Positions 43,700 through 54,465 of a DNA stretch of 64,000 bases are shown here, piece by piece; positions within the stretch are counted from its first letter, which is position 1; each line of letters begins with the position of its first letter. The stretch is from Chara braunii (taxonomy: Eukaryota; Streptophyta; Charophyceae; Charales; Characeae). Made by a program: the position numbers and the translations under genes. The stretch spans positions 4,021,778 to 4,085,777 of the forward strand of contig BFEA01000009.1 of the NCBI GenBank assembly GCA_003427395.1. The letters are read 5' to 3'. The notes beneath the pieces were generated by a model, which saw only the letters and a program-made list of their open reading frames with translations, did not search any database and was not told the DNA's origin.

Positions 43700-44290
43700 A
43701 ATCTTGGTAAGTCGCTTTCTCTACGGGAAGGGCTGCCGAAATTTCTAAAAAAACAAGGAGTTGACCAGATTTTGTCTTTTTCATGACCTAGTTTTTCTGA
43801 CTTTTTTGGCTTAGTAAAAATTTGGAAAACATTCTTTTCTAAAGGGATTGCTGCCAAATTTTTTGCTAATTCATGATATTAAACAAAATTGGACCTTGAG
43901 AAATCAAAGTCACTTTAGATTTTGAACTTAGCTTTGTAGAAATCTTGGATTAACACTTTTCGAAAGGGAGTGCTGCCGAAAGTTTAACAAATCTAAGGAG
44001 TTAGTTGATTTTTTGTCTTAATTGAACTCATGTCTTGCTTCTGCGTTCATATCTGACTGAGTAAAAATCTGGAAAGGCTTATTTTCTAAAGGGAGTGCTG
44101 CTCAAATTTTCACTAGTTCAGGGAGTTGGACAAAATTTGACTTTCCGGATGTAGAGTTTATTCTTGTTTCATATTTAGGTTGATATAAACTCTGGAAAGA
44201 CACTTTTCCTACGGGAAGCGCTGCCAAAATTTTCTTAGTTTAGAGGAGATATATTATATTTTGACAGGTGGCGACTCTGACAATCCACTT
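43700..44290 (+). repeat. Tandem repeat of about 122 bp, five copies, ahead of the right LTR
   Basis: A block of the form 'cttttctaaagggagtgctgcc-aaattt' occurs at about 43712, 43838, 43955, 44075 and 44203, spaced 117-128 bp. Each copy follows an 'aaat.ttggaaa' part and precedes 'aaggagttgg.caaaattt'. Copies are diverged. The last leads into 'ggtggcgactctgac'. Confidence 0.75.
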
Positions 44291-44482
44291 TACATAGAGG
44301 AGATTTTGTCATAGGTCTACCTTTCCTTGGCCAATGGCTTAGAGGTAGACCTAGGCTTGGCTATCAGGAGAGTCTTGAGTGAGAACCTGTCATGGGGATT
44401 TGATCTCAATACATTGACGATTTAGCTTGGACATTGACATGTCGTATGATACAGGTCTTCTTTGGACATACGATCTAGGATT

Positions 44483-45972
44483 TGGACTAGCTTCAGCTTG
44501 ATCCTACGAGGATCATTTTCTGTTATCACTGATAACAGGTCGGTTGGTTGACCGCCGACTCGTCGGCTCACGACACGACTTTACTTACACGTGTACCTCA
44601 ACTTGATTGCCTCAGTCCTGAGATTTTGATATGTTTCTTTGAGGATTTTAACCGGACTTCTTTCAATGGTCATTATAAAGAACTTATGAGATTTATGAAA
44701 ATTTGGGCTATGACTGGGGCTTGAGTGTGTGAGGTGTGGTGTGAGTTACAAGGAACAGTGAAGTTGACCACTTTGGTGTATGACAATGGGCCTATTGTGT
44801 GTGTCTGTGTTTTGTGCAGGTTAGTATTTGGAGCTTGATATATGAGCCGTACCGTGGAGACGGTGAGAATGACAACCATGTGACGCGCGATCTGCATACC
44901 TGATGGGTTTATGTTTCCCTTCTTTTATTTTATCTCGAGTCCTTATTTGATATATGGGTGTGGGGATGTTTATTTATTTATGAGATAATTTTGCTTATTA
45001 ATTTTGATAGTTGGACGTTGTAGTCCGTGGCAACCCCCTTGACTTATTTCCAGGCCCTGAACGATAGAGCTTGTCTCCAAGGCAATAAGAGATGATTGCC
45101 ACCACAGGTATGAACTTGTGTACCACCCACTCTCCGCAGGGTGCAGAAGAGGGTGTGGTTCTCAACTGCACTTGGCAGTTATCCAACGTCGAGATGTCAT
45201 TCCCTCAAGACGCGTATCAACCGACACTTGAGTGTCGAATGCGACCCTCGAGATTAACGAGGATGGCATGAGTATGGGTACTATATAGTACGCCATCATT
45301 GCGACTGCTTGCATATACTTGCATTGCGAGTCGATATGAGTTAGCCCTGTGTCCGCACGGTTTTATACTAAGTCTCGTGCGCGTCGCCTATCCGATTTCC
45401 ACGTCGAAGAGTTATGGGATGACTACTAAGGGACTAGGAGTGTTATCACGTTGTTCGTTCTGTGTTGTTCTGTAAATGAATGTGTATGTGTGCGTGTTTT
45501 TTTATTTTTATATTCTTTAGAGTGGCGTGTGCGTGGTGCGTAGGATGCGTCCTAGTCAACCGGCAGTGAGCCGCGTTTGGGACCTCAGCCCCCCAAGATG
45601 TCAGTTCACGTGCAGGACCAATACAGGCGTATTACCGCACGTACCCCCTACGCTACAGCGAACGAGAAACGCCCTCGGCTGGTCCACCTCTGCGATTGCA
45701 ACTGATCAGCTTTCATATTGTGGACTGGTAGCTCTGCGGGGATATGCCCACCGAAGGGAAGTGACAGCTCCCGCAAGGTGGAGGTAAGTCGTGCCTCGCG
45801 TAGGCCCTATCCTGTCGTAGGAGCTCGTGAGAGGTATGGCTGGCGTACTCGGCCGGAGCGGCTAGGGAAAACTCCATTATGTATTCGCGACGAGGATAAG
45901 ACCAACTCCTGCGTGACGCGGCCGGAAGGGTCCCGCCCTGCCTTGTGCAGTGCCGGACCGATGCGCTCGACA
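44483..45972 (+). repeat. Right LTR of element N
   Basis: 1490 bp, TGGACTAGC...CTCGACA, matching the left LTR. Differences include loss of a 12-bp piece near 45032 and an extra 'actata' near 45280. It is followed by only 81 bp before the next element (E2). Confidence 0.8.
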
Positions 45973-46053
45973 ACGGGCGCTGAGGTGAGGGGCGTTGCAA
46001 GGCAGCGAGCGCACAACAGCCATAGCCGGGCTGCAAGAGCGCAAGGCACGTGA
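45973..46053. other. 81-bp spacer between elements N and E2
   Basis: G+C-rich and unmatched to either LTR. It should hold target-site duplications of both elements if they inserted independently, but none is apparent on either side. Confidence 0.5.
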
Positions 46054-46403
46054 TGGCGAAGGTGGTTTTCATGTAGGAGGCGCATGTTGTGGGGAAACGA
46101 GAGGTGATGAGGAGAGGAGAGAGAACGTACATGGTGTACGTTGGTAATCGGCATTGGTGTTGACGTCACGTACATTGGTCTTAGACTTCAGAGTAATCCA
46201 GTTGCGAGAACGTAGATAGGCTAGATAGGCTGAGTAGGATAGGCTGGGCGTTGGGCATCAGGCAGAGTGGCGACATTGATACTCGAGTTCATTGTATTGC
46301 TCGTGGGTGCAGTGTACTCTCCGCTTGGTTCATTACTATCTGAGTTACTACATGATTTTGCAATTTGGATTTTTGTCTATCGCTCTCGCTCATATTCCTT
46401 GCA
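46054..46403 (+). repeat. 5' LTR of E2
   Basis: Begins TGGCGAAGGTGG and ends CTCATATTCCTTGCA. It matches 54158-54465 (shared 'gagaggagagagaacgtac', 'ggtgttgacgtcacgtacat', 'gaacgtagata') with an insertion of about 40 bp near 46275-46315. The right end is fixed by the primer-binding site 3 nt further on. Confidence 0.8.
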
Positions 46404-46406
46404 AAT

Positions 46407-46418
46407 TGGTATCAGAGT
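46407..46418 (+). promoter_or_regulatory. Primer-binding site, initiator tRNA-Met type (E2)
   Basis: TGGTATCAGAGT lies 3 nt after the LTR end. TGGTATCAGAGC is complementary to the 3' end of plant initiator tRNA-Met and is the classic primer site of plant LTR elements; only the last base differs. Confidence 0.8.
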
Positions 46419-47670
46419 TGGTTTGAGATCGCCATTACCGGCACTGGCAACATTGTTACTTGGTGTTATGACAAAGCTTCTATGAAGTGAGGATACATTG
46501 GTGCTGACATAGTTTGCCCCTCCCGAGTAAAGGGGAGGCTGGCAAGAAGGTCGTGGCACGGCGTGGAAGTTGTGGCAACAACGGGTGTGTATGAGATAAT
46601 GAGAGCATGCTGACATGCATTTTGGTTGAGGCGGCACTGCATTGCATTGCACGTGGTACCAAGGCTATGACCGGTCATCAAAATGCACCTCGGCTGAATT
46701 GGTGAGAAATTTATGGTTGGGGGCAGCTATCTCCAGGTATGTTGTTCCCTTACCTTATCTTCCCATCTCAATCTCTTCTTACTGTGAGGAAGTGAGTCTA
46801 TCTTGAGTGTCCTCCTCTCGTTCAGGAGTTGTGAGCACTCTACCTTGAAAGTCGACATTCTTTCTAGCGGTGCATCTGGAAGGAGAGGGTTGTACCTCTG
46901 AAGGGCCATGGTCGAAGCACGGGTCACGATCACCATGCCAGCCCATGGGAGTAGAGCATGCATGCTTTGTTGCTTTGTCCTTTATGCTTTTGCTGCGTTG
47001 TAGAGGGGACGTGGACTGACCAGTCCTATGCAAGACGTTTACCTGACCGTTTATAAATTATTTCTGGCAGGATCTGATCTGGTTGTGATTATCGTCATGT
47101 CTGCAACGTTAAATAATTCCTGAGGACCTTGGGGGTTATCCTTAAACTGCCTCTTGATCAGCCAGATCAGTCGGATGTAAGGCTTGTTGCTCACGAGGAT
47201 AAATAACGGGCATTACTAGTCATAAGCGGGTTCATGGGCACAAGGGTGGACCAATATGCACACGACAAACACTGCTACTTGATGATGTAAGTCAGACTCG
47301 TTGGATACAGGGGAAGGGAAGGTTTCAATTAGTGCTCGTATACAAACACAATTATTTCCATTACCGCATACATTTGTGCACTTGATTTATTTCTATTTTG
47401 ATTAGTTGAGGTATGACAGACTGCCAACGCCTGACAAACAACATTAGTTTAGAACTGAAGTAGTCTACCATTGCCAGTTTTTTGTTATGTTGCTGTAGGA
47501 TAACTAATCGGAATAGGAATAGATCAATTGGTCAGTCTGTTGACACGACTTGATCGGTAGCATGCGTGACTTGCCGAATATTTATTTATTTTTAATTTTT
47601 TTCAACTCGATCAGACACGTGTTGTGGTAGGCTCCAGTGACGGAACTAGTGCAGACGGTGATCTGGTTAG

Positions 47671-49370
47671 TTGATGAGAGGTACAGATAGTGGTGAAGGG
47701 ATAGCTGACGATAGGAGGCAAACACGGTGGGATACACAAAGGATTCCGGTAGTGGTTCAAGTTATGTTACTTGTTTCAAGGTACCATGCCAGAGCAAGAC
47801 CCCGAAATTTGCAGACTGTTAAGGAGGCAGCAAGAGCTGCAGAGCAAGTGCTTGCAGCAAAAGCAGCTAGCGTTGTAGCGATGGCTACATCTGCAGCGAC
47901 CTTTCAAGGTCAGCAGATGTCAGGAACTTTATCGAGTTTCTTTGCCTCATCCAGTGGGATACGTGTAGGACCTTCCACAAGTCAGATGGCGGGCTCGCAG
48001 TACAACTCGCCACCTCCACATACTACAGAAGCCATAAAAATCTAGCAAGTGGAGTTAATCCACTTACGGTTAGAGAAGGAACTTAGGGAAACTACCGAAA
48101 GAGAAACCGAGATTAAAAATAGGAAAGTCAGATTAGAGACTAGAAGGGCAAACAAAGCTGCAATAGAAGGGTTAGGCAACTCGACAATTGATAACACGAG
48201 TAAAATCCTCAAGGCAGGTATGTTGAGCATGTACGCTTACATGGACAGCAAACTGGATGCAATCCAGGATGCCCTTGACCAGATACGAAATGCCACGCAG
48301 AAAAAAGGACCACATCCCTCCTTAGCTAGTGGGCCCAATGTCCGGTTGCAAGCAGCATTTCCATCGCCAATAGTAACACAGGCGATGACAGGCCCATTCG
48401 CCACTCAATTTGGTACCCCACCAAGTGGTACGTCAGCAGCAACAACACAAACTGCTCCTTCTTCACCTTGAAGTCCAGTTGCTGTTGCTACGAGGAAGCA
48501 GCCAGTTCTACAAATGGAACTACAACAACCTTAGTACCCCAAGACCGCATTGAAACCACCCCCGTCTTTCTCGGGAGATAAGAGGACGAGACACTTGACA
48601 TATGGTTGAGGACGGCTCCAATGTGGGTTAGGGCAAAGAGGACGTTGCTAGAAGAACAGGTGATCACCGCCGCCTCATACCTTTAGGGATCGGCAACAAG
48701 ATGGCTAGATGGAATAGTGGCATTTGAGGGATACGGTCGGCGAATGAATGATTGGGCAAAGACCCACACATTGGAGAGTTTCATAGCATTGGTAGAAATG
48801 TGATGGCACAACCCCCACCATGCCCAACAGGCCACTTATGCGTTGGCCCAGCTTGATACCAAAAGGTACCAAGCCCCCGTGTGAGTTCATCGCCACTGTG
48901 GAGAAACTCGTAGTCGTCCCAGGATTCCGCTATGATTCACAAGTTTTACTGACCATGTATCTAAAATGTCTTCCCATAGACATCAAGAACTTGATGGTGC
49001 ACAAGGCAAGCATCGATTATCACACTCTTGACTCCTTCGCCAAGAAGGCCCTAGATTTAGAGGCTAAGCTAGGAGGAGCATAACAACCTCCCACGAACGA
49101 TAGGAAGAAGAAGCCCCCACAAGAATGGAAGAAGAAAAGTAGTCAAGTGATGATGGTTGATTCCAGTGGGAATCAAACCAAGATCGACGATTTTTCTGAT
49201 CTTGTGGAGGAGACAGAGATAGGTAGCGAGAAGAGTGCAGCGGGTGGCAACCTCGCCACCATAACCAAAGGAAAGGCAATTGTCCGCGGCAAGGGCTGTC
49301 AGCAAAAGAGTCAGGGGCAGGCTCATAACTCAAACAAGATAGAGGCTTGGGTGGGGGCTGGTCTGGATTA
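47671..49370 (+). pseudogene. Gag region of E2 (broken)
   Basis: Frames 47671-48045, 48049-48471, 48820-49083 and 49147-49371 carry pieces of one gag. They include an Ala-rich start (AARAAEQVLAAKAASVVAMA), a coiled-coil-like stretch (LRLEKELRETTERETEIKNR), a capsid entry (PPPSFSGDK), and a capsid end (LKCLPIDIKNLMVHKAS, then YHTLDSFAKKALDLEAKLGG). No CCHC knuckle is visible. Stops at 48043, 48469 and several between 48540 and 48810 make it non-functional. Confidence 0.65.
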
Positions 49371-49442
49371 GGATGTGTGGAGGGACTGATACTCGCGAGG
49401 AGCTTGCATTAACTATGGCGAATATGGTCATCAGTAGTTCAA

Positions 49443-50210
49443 ATGCAACAACACAAAAGTCTCTCAAAAGATTCCTCCAGTTCAAATGCAATAACACAAA
49501 AGTCTCTCAAAAGATTCCTCCCAAAGATGGTTTTGTGGGGTCGTTCACCCAAAGTGGTGCCTCTACAAGCTCCAACCAGAGAAGCATATCTGGTCAGAAT
49601 AGAAGTTATTGTTGCTTATACTCATGATGAAGTGATTGATGTACCCTCACCACTTCACGAGTTGGTCAAAGGTATTGACTCGACGCTTTGTTCGTTAGAT
49701 GTATCTGAGGTCTTAGAAGATTTGGAAACTAAGTGGTCGGCAAGGGACCCTCGTGAGTCTTGGGTGGCACTATCTACAGGTCCTAGAAGGGAGCATTTCA
49801 TAGTGGAAGTCGGTGTAGGTCACCGCAAGTGTGGTGTTTTCGTAGACATTGGCTCCACACGGAACTTCATAAGTCGCGACTATGTTGAGAAACTGCGCAT
49901 AGGGGACCGGGTGCAGCGCTTGGGTAGATCTATAGCATCTACTCTGGCCAACAAAGAGTGTATGGTGTAAGTAACTACATCAAGGATGTAGCCCACACGT
50001 TCTACTATGGAGGTGGGGAATTAATCATACGATTTTGTTCCTAATTAGCGACGATTTGTCATTTGACATGTTGTTAGGTATGTTCTACCTCAAGGTTGCA
50101 AAGCCCAGTTCGACTGGGACCGAAAGGTGTTTAAGCATGTACTACCACAATCTGATAGACACGTACGGTTGTATGTGTGCATCAACATTCTACAATTCTT
50201 ATAAATAGAA
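49443..50210 (+). pseudogene. Protease region of E2
   Basis: The frame 49443-49970 matches E1 from the linker (DLETKWSARDPRESWVAL) to the active-site block HRKCGVFVDIGSTRNFISRD. As in E1 the catalytic triplet is DIG, not DSG or DTG. After frame loss near 49965 the rest (AHTFYYGGGE, DDLSFDMLLGMFYL) continues in other frames to a stop near 50206. Confidence 0.75.
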
Positions 50211-50223
50211 CCAAGAGGAGCCT

Positions 50224-51033
50224 ATGTACTTAGTTTTTGTCTTTGAGAAAGGGGATGTCCTTAAAACACCTCTAGAGATAGAAATTATCGTCGTTGACCT
50301 GTTCAAGGCGCCTTCAGAAGTCGTAGATAGGGAGATTGTCCATGCCATATATATCACCCTAGATAGCAAAACAACGAAGGGAAGAATCTATAGGATAGCT
50401 CCGGCCGAGTTGGACAAGCTTCGTCGGCAGCTGAAAGAGCTCACCGAGAATTGGATTTGGCGTAACACCTCCCCCTTCGGCTCACCAGTTCTATTTGTCC
50501 CAAAGAAGGGAGGGACACTAAGGATGTACATTGATTGTAGAGGCCTCAATGCCATCACCGTTAAGAACGCAGAGCCTCTACCACGCATCGACGACCTCTT
50601 GGATAGGGTGCATGGATGTAGGTGCTTTACCAAGATAGACTTAAAATCCTGCTACCATCAGATTGCCATTAGACCAGAGGACCAACACAAAACCGCATTT
50701 CAAACTAGGTACGGTCCATATAAGTTTGTGGCGATGCCCTTTGGCCTTCGCAATGCGCCGACCACATTCTATCACGCCATGAACATGATTTTTCATGACT
50801 ATTAGGATAAATTCATCGTCGTGTACCTCGATGACATTCTGATCTTTAGTAAAACAACCGAGGAGCATGCCCAGCACATAAAAACAATATTTTCACATGT
50901 GCGACAAGACAATTATAAGATCGATTTAAAGAAATGTGACTTCCGTTGCACTAAATTTTTATACTTGGGTCATGAAATATCCGCGGAAGAGATAAGGCTC
51001 GAAGATGCCAAGATGGCTAGCATTCATGACTAG
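50224..51033 (+). pseudogene. Reverse transcriptase of E2
   Basis: Starts like E1 (EIVHAIYIT, GRIYRIAPAELDKLRRQLKE) and keeps FVPKKGGTLRMYIDCRGLNA, CFTKIDLKSCYHQI, MPFGLRNAPTTF and VYLDDILIFSK. A TAG at 50803-50805 separates the MPFGL block from YLDD. The Gly of LKSGYH is Cys here, and Tyr of D-Y-RGLN is Cys. The thumb follows (KCDFRCTKFLYLGHEIS) and ends with a stop at 51031. Confidence 0.85.
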
Positions 51034-51039
51034 CCACGA

Positions 51040-51600
51040 CCTCAATTTGTAACCAAGGTCAACTCGTTTTTAGGAATGACCGGCTACTATCGCAACTTTG
51101 TGAAAAACTGTAGTACGGGTGTCATCCTTCTAACTGACTTACATGCCTTGACACGCCATGCGAATGGAGAGACGAATGTGAGGCTGCTTTCAAAAGACTA
51201 AAGCATGCCCTCATGCATCATAAGGTTCTCATGGTCCCCACCGGAGAGGTCATTCGTTGTAACTACTAATGCAAGCCAATATGGCATAGGCGCACTGTTG
51301 GCCCAACAGGGGAGGGAAACGTTGAGGCCCATCGAGTCAATGAACAAAAAAATGTCATCAAAGAAGTTGACGAAGTCCACCAACGAAAGGGAACTCTATG
51401 CCCTTTACAAGGCTTTTGTCCACTGGAAGCACTATTTGTTGGGACGGTTTTTCTACTTAAACCACCAGTACTTCCTAGAGTCGTGCCCGTTAACATGCCA
51501 AGATTTTAGAAAACGTACGGGCTACTACAAGAGCGCCCAAATTCATCCGCCTATAAATGTTTCTACTCTTTTTTTTTTCCGCGGTCGATAGCTAGGCCAA
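51040..51600 (+). pseudogene. Connection and RNase H of E2
   Basis: FLGMTGYYRNFVKNC is the connection block. The frame 51205-51591 has RNase H: SFVVTTNASQYGIGALLAQQ, where the first catalytic Asp (normally TDAS) is Asn. STNERELYALYKAFVHWKHY follows, with the Glu. A frameshift near 51530 ends the domain early. Inactive as read. Confidence 0.75.
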
Positions 51601-51949
51601 GTACTAGTGGTTTAGGAAACCATCAAACAAGTGGTTCAAGACGCAGCATGTACTCTACACCGCACTCAAATGCTAGATTGAAGTCATAGATCAATATGAC
51701 TTCAAGATAGACTATCTGAAAGGAGAGTACAATAAGATTGTTGATGCGCTATCCGATAACTGCATTTCGCTTATTTGACAATGTAACTCGAGCATTGGTG
51801 GCCGCGTACAAGGAACATCCTCCAATGGTAGACATCATCCACAAACTAGATGTGAAAAACAAAAGCAACATCTGATAAGTTTGTGATGGTAAATGGATTT
51901 CTCTTCCTTGAAAAGGCAGGGTTCAAAAAACTATTTGTATCGTCTAGTG

Positions 51950-53220
51950 AGATTTCGGGTAGTTTATTTTAGGTGAGTGTCATGATGCGACAGGTCATTT
52001 CGGATATAAGAAGACTAGTGTTGATTTAGTACAACGATTTTTGTGGCCTGGTGTGCTTGACGATTGGAAGAAGAACGTACAGACTAATCAAGTCCATCAG
52101 TGCGACAAGCAACGTACTCAAGCACCGCTTGGGTTACTCAAGCCCTTGCCCATTCCTGCAGGTCCGAGACAGAGAGTCTCCATGGATTTCATGGATACCC
52201 TTATCACCAGCAAGAGTGGCAAGAGACACATCTTCTTCATAGTGGATAGGTTCACTAGGTATGTTAGAGTAATAGTCATGCCTGAACCCGCTAGGACTGA
52301 ACACGTCATCAAGTTATTCATGGATAACTGGTGCGTGATTTTGGACTGCCCAAGTCTATTATTAGCGACAAAGACATCTGAGTCACGAGCGAAATGTGGA
52401 AGAAGGCTACTGAACAAATGGGAAGCCAACTTCAGATGACCTCGACATCACCTCGAAGCTAACAAACCGCGTGGTGCAACACTTGTTGAGGCATTACATT
52501 AAGCCCATTCAGGATGATTGGGATGAGAAGCTGCCTCCCATCGCCAGTGTGTATAACAGCGCAGTTCACAGCACCACGGGCATCTGTCTGAATGAGCTGC
52601 ATTTGGGATGGAAGCCTAGATCTGCGCTAGACTTCCCCCTTCCTGAAAACCGACCAGCTGCAACGCCTGGAACTTTAGAGTTCGGCGTCCAGTATGAAAA
52701 GTTGTTGCAGCAGGCTGTCGAGCACGTTAGGAAGTTTCAAGAGGCTATGATTGCCTCTGAGAACAAACACAGACGACAGTCCACATTTTGGGTAGGGAAA
52801 CATGTCCGGGTGAAGGCTAGTGATCTAGGTCAGGAGTTTGGCATCTTTAGAAAACTAATCCCTCAGTATTTTGGTCCTTGGAAAGTCCTGAATATTGTGG
52901 ATAGTGATTTGGATGGACCCTCGTATGTGATCAGAATCCCTGGACATCTGCACAATGGCCTTGTGTTTCATGCTTCAAAGCTTACTCCTTTCGCTGAGAC
53001 AGATATGTTCCCATCAAGAAGATCCATACTGCCCCGAACCATGGATCGCCACGTGGACGTGGATGACATTTTGGAACACAGAGACGTGCCAGTTCCAAAA
53101 CCTGCTGGCAGGGGAAGACCACCCACTCCTGTGAGGGAATAGCGGATCAGGTTCGGACACCATACAGATCCAAAGGAAGATCATTGGTTCGGAAAGGAGG
53201 AGCTTTGTTAGAACAGCACC
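51950..53220 (+). pseudogene. Integrase and chromodomain start of E2
   Basis: FLWPGVLDDWKKNV and the CDKQ block are what remains of the zinc domain. The catalytic core has VSMDFMDTLITS (first Asp), KRHIFFIVDRFTRYVRVIVM, then frameshifts at about 52360 where the second Asp block should be (it reads SLLLATKTS in one frame). The third-residue block is also damaged. The frame 52471-53142 keeps LLRHYIKPIQDDWDEKLPPI, GWKPRSALDFPLPENRP, KLIPQYFGPWKVLNI and HASKLTPFAETD. The chromodomain begins at about 53060 (VDVDDILEHRDVPVP), stops at 53140, and is further split by the SINE-like insertion. Confidence 0.85.
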
Positions 53221-53224
53221 TCAG

Positions 53225-53389
53225 TACAGTTGTATAAAGGGGCGCTGGGCCCGTTTTCTAGCAGGCGGAGCTCCCCACCAATAGATGGAGCCTCCTCCGA
53301 GGAAGCTTGATGTGTCTGCTCCTACCAGCGGCTCAAGCTCATCCCGTGGTTGTTTCTTAGGGGGGAAAAAAAAAATAAAAAATAAAAAA
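53225..53389 (+). mobile_element. SINE-like retroposon copy 1 with target-site duplication
   Basis: About 165 bp, starting near tacagttgtataaagg and ending in an A-rich tail with T interruptions (53366-53389). It is flanked by agcacctcag at 53215-53224 and 53390-53399, a 10-bp duplication. Removing insert and one repeat restores the chromodomain frame TAPQIVADYE, equal to TAPQVIAGYE in E1, which proves insertion into E2. The body matches 19884-20038. No clear pol III boxes or LINE-related 3' end recognised, so class is by tail, size and duplication. Confidence 0.85.
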
Positions 53390-53399
53390 AGCACCTCAG

Positions 53400-54157
53400 A
53401 TTGTGGCAGACTACGAGCGAAGACTGAAGCTAATGGCACCTGGGTAGAAGCATCTCAGCAGGGACTTTCGAAGCTCAAGGGGACGGAATGCGAGGACTGA
53501 GCCCTCACAGGGCCCTAACAGAAATGCAAGTGTTCCCGGCTGGGGGGCCCAGCAAACCTTGTGCCCGCCCTAAGTGAAGGCGGTCTTGAATATCCACATG
53601 AGGCCTATTTTCAACATTTTCCATATGTGAGTACACAGACAGTTGCAGCACGCCAGCTGGTTGCAGGGAAACGTGAGCCTCCAGGCTCTTTCCAGAAAAC
53701 AAGGACTGCGATGCACTGTTGGGCCCAGGGTCGGGTGGTTGCTCCCTGGGCACACGGACCGTGAAGCCGACACATCACGCATCCACCACAGATGAATGAG
53801 AAAGCAGCATTGTCGTCACACAATCTCTGCGAGCCACAATGAGAATGTGGCCAACCCTTGAACCTGGGAGGCTACTTATACGTGCCCAACCGACAAGGGC
53901 CCAGGCCCTTAACTGTAAAGGTGGGCTTGGGCGCAGAGACTGGGGACCGACTGGAAGCCACTCGAAACTTCCCCAGCCAGGCCCAGGCAGACACACACAG
54001 GGGCTGCATTTTTCATAAGGGAAAGGGCCAGCCCAGGCAGGGGCAGTCTGGCCTAGGCAGGCAATGCAGACACGCTGCTGCGTTGCTGCGCAAGTGTAAG
54101 CTGGGATGTATCATGCCCTTAGCACCAATGCGGACACGCTGCTGCGTTGCTGCGCAA
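53400..54157 (+). other. 3' part of E2 between chromodomain and LTR
   Basis: Contains the end of the chromodomain frame, then non-coding DNA shared with E1 (the 'cttgtgcccgccctaagtgaaggcgg' area). The block 'acacgctgctgcgttgctgcgcaa' occurs twice, at 54070 and 54134, the second copy abutting the LTR. Confidence 0.6.
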
Positions 54158-54465
54158 TGGTGAAGGTGGTCTTCGGGTAGGCGGCGCATGCTGTGGGGAG
54201 ACGAGGGGTGATGACGAGAGGAGAGAGAACGTACCTGGTGTATGCCCTTGATCGGCATTGGTGTTGACGTCACGTACATTGGTCTTCGAATTCAGAGCCA
54301 TCCAGTTACAAGAACGTAGATACATTAGATAGGCTGAGTAGGATAGGTTGGGCGCCGGGCGCCAGACGGTAAGTTCAATGGTGCATTGCACTCTCTGCTT
54401 GGTTCATGACTATCTGAGCTACTGCATGATTTTGCAACCATTCTGTCTACCGCTCATTCCTTGCA
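54158..54465 (+). repeat. 3' LTR of E2
   Basis: Begins TGGTGAAGGTGGTCTTCGGG and ends CCGCTCATTCCTTGCA. It matches the 5' LTR and, more weakly, the E1 LTR. It is about 40 bp shorter than the 5' LTR. Confidence 0.8.

Larger units (their letters stand above)
31552..45972 (+). mobile_element. N: non-autonomous LTR retroelement, 14.4 kb
   Basis: Two direct repeats of about 1.49 kb (31552-33049 and 44483-45972) start TGGACTAGCTTCA and end GCGCTCGACA. Between them there is one gag-like gene and no protease, RT or integrase that I can find. A TGGCG-type primer-binding-like site directly follows the left repeat. This is the layout of a large LTR element without pol. Its gag aligns with that of R, so R-like elements could supply enzymes. 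Doubts: no target-site duplication and no clear polypurine tract before the right repeat. The interior has picked up a plastid fragment and several repeat arrays. Confidence 0.7.
46054..54465 (+). mobile_element. E2: full-length but degenerate chromodomain Ty3/gypsy element
   Basis: LTR (46054-46403), tRNA-Met-type primer site, gag, protease, RT, RNase H, integrase, chromodomain, LTR (54158-54465). All domains are in the usual order, and each has stops or shifts. A SINE-like insertion splits the chromodomain. Closely related to E1. No target-site duplication was found at the LTR ends (cgtga on the left, ttcca on the right), though the left boundary is approximate. Confidence 0.9.
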
